Shown here: positions 51,895 to 52,255 of the stretch, in pieces
How the letters are laid out: the number at the start of each line of letters is the position of its first letter
Position numbering within the stretch: position 1 is the stretch's first letter
Source of the DNA: Lachnospiraceae bacterium
GTDB taxonomy: Bacteria > Bacillota > Clostridia > Lachnospirales > Lachnospiraceae
Length of the DNA stretch: 52,255 bases
Direction: 5' to 3'
Assembly (NCBI GenBank): GCA_017526985.1
Contig: JAFXQR010000026.1
Coordinates: 1-52,255, forward strand
Notes under the pieces: generated by a model
Database searches by the model: none
The model's input: the letters and a program-made list of their open reading frames with translations, nothing else
What the model was told of the DNA's origin: nothing
Translations under genes and position numbers: made by a program

Positions 51895-51900
51895 CACACC

Positions 51901-51946
51901 TGCCTTCCCCCCTCTGGGGGGAAGGTGCCCGAAGGGCGGATGAGGG
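51901..51946 (+). repeat. REP-like dispersed repeat, family A, copy 3
   Basis: First hairpin CCTTCCCCCC (51903-51912) with GGGGGGAAGG (51916-51925), second GCCC-GAA-GGGC, ending GGATGAGG. Compared with copies 1 and 2 both stems are altered on both sides, so pairing is conserved. Confidence 0.75.
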
Positions 51947-51959
51947 GCCTTTAAACGAT

Positions 51960-51982
51960 GACGGTATCCCCCGTCTTTTTTT
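51960..51982 (+). terminator. Terminator of the ABC exporter operon
   Basis: GACGG (51960-51964) with CCGTC (51971-51975), then seven T. The stem is short but the T-run is strong. Confidence 0.5.
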
Positions 51983-52255
51983 ATATCCCTGCACCTCAAA
52001 GTAGCACAGATGTAAACTTTCCTTGGTGGCATCCCCGCCTTTTCCTGTGCTACCATGATACTCAGTTTTCAATAACGACAAGGCTTTCCGAGTACTTATT
52101 TTCAGATCAAAATCGCTGAAGTGAAAAAGTAAATTCCACTTTGCTTTGAGTAAAAACAGAGTGGAATTTAGTCTTGCAAGCACATTGGAAAATTCATAGA
52201 GATATAACTTTAACTGTAGAATTTCAAGACCGTCCGCCATCCTTGACAGAACCTG
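51983..52255. other. Terminal non-coding stretch with an 11-bp inverted repeat
   Basis: No supported gene. TAAATTCCACT (52130-52140) and its exact complement (52160-52170) form a hairpin with a 19-base loop. A minus-strand frame is open through the stretch (MADGLEILQLKLYLYEF near the window edge) and could be the end of a gene outside, but it runs on into the ABC exporter gene and has no family resemblance. Confidence 0.4.

Noticed and set aside
51752-52240. Minus-strand open frame of 162 codons at the right edge
   Set aside because: It runs through a REP-like repeat and into the ABC exporter gene and resembles no family; only the part at the window edge could belong to a real gene outside.

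Overview
The window reads as chromosomal DNA of a Gram-positive, polysaccharide-degrading member of the Clostridia, most like the Lachnospiraceae of gut or rumen. This is an inference from gene content; I see no rRNA or tRNA gene. Supporting signs are AGGAGG ribosome sites on most genes, lipobox lipoproteins, a split transketolase, several CUT1-type sugar ABC permeases with no local ATPase, many GH43 enzymes, and DUF6171, DUF5696 and DUF624 proteins.

Region by region. 1-2170: tail of a sugar ABC permease, a DUF624 membrane protein and an ArsR-type regulator. 2479-5745: a 1088-residue fusion of GGDEF, degenerate EAL, LamG-like and GH43 arabinanase-like domains. 5924-11285: pentose metabolism (split transketolase, FGGY ribulokinase-like kinase, AraD epimerase) with dispersed and tandem repeats between the genes, then two small proteins. 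11286-14282: an AAA/DUF4143 ATPase behind seven 23-bp tandem repeats, an XRE repressor with a 41-bp palindrome, and small SHOCT-like proteins. 14283-18094: two divergent VWA lipoprotein paralogues. 18144-23683: a TIR/transmembrane/propeller protein divergent from a PadR - HAAS/DUF1700-like - DUF4097 operon across an array of dyad sites. 23778-30015: two more GH43 enzymes, a hydrolase, a lipoprotein, a J-domain protein and an AraC regulator. 30428-43910: two sugar ABC importers around NHL, YIP1 and DUF5696 proteins; the second binding-protein gene is frameshifted. 43995-45939: two paralogous cysteine-rich proteins resembling U32-type TIM barrels. 45974-51894: a DUF624 protein, a GH5 lipoprotein with an early TGA, and a heterodimeric ABC exporter.

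Likely working model (inference): surface enzymes (GH5, perhaps DUF5696) cut plant glucans and arabinoxylans; the importers bring in oligosaccharides under AraC control; cytoplasmic GH43 enzymes, none with a signal peptide, release arabinose and xylose; kinase, AraD and transketolase pass these to the pentose phosphate pathway. Two cre-like sites suggest CcpA control. The GGDEF-GH43 fusion could tie intracellular arabinan sensing to cyclic-di-GMP and is the most unusual gene here. The DUF5696 importer cluster, the TIR-propeller protein and the U32-like pair are the next best candidates for undescribed systems.
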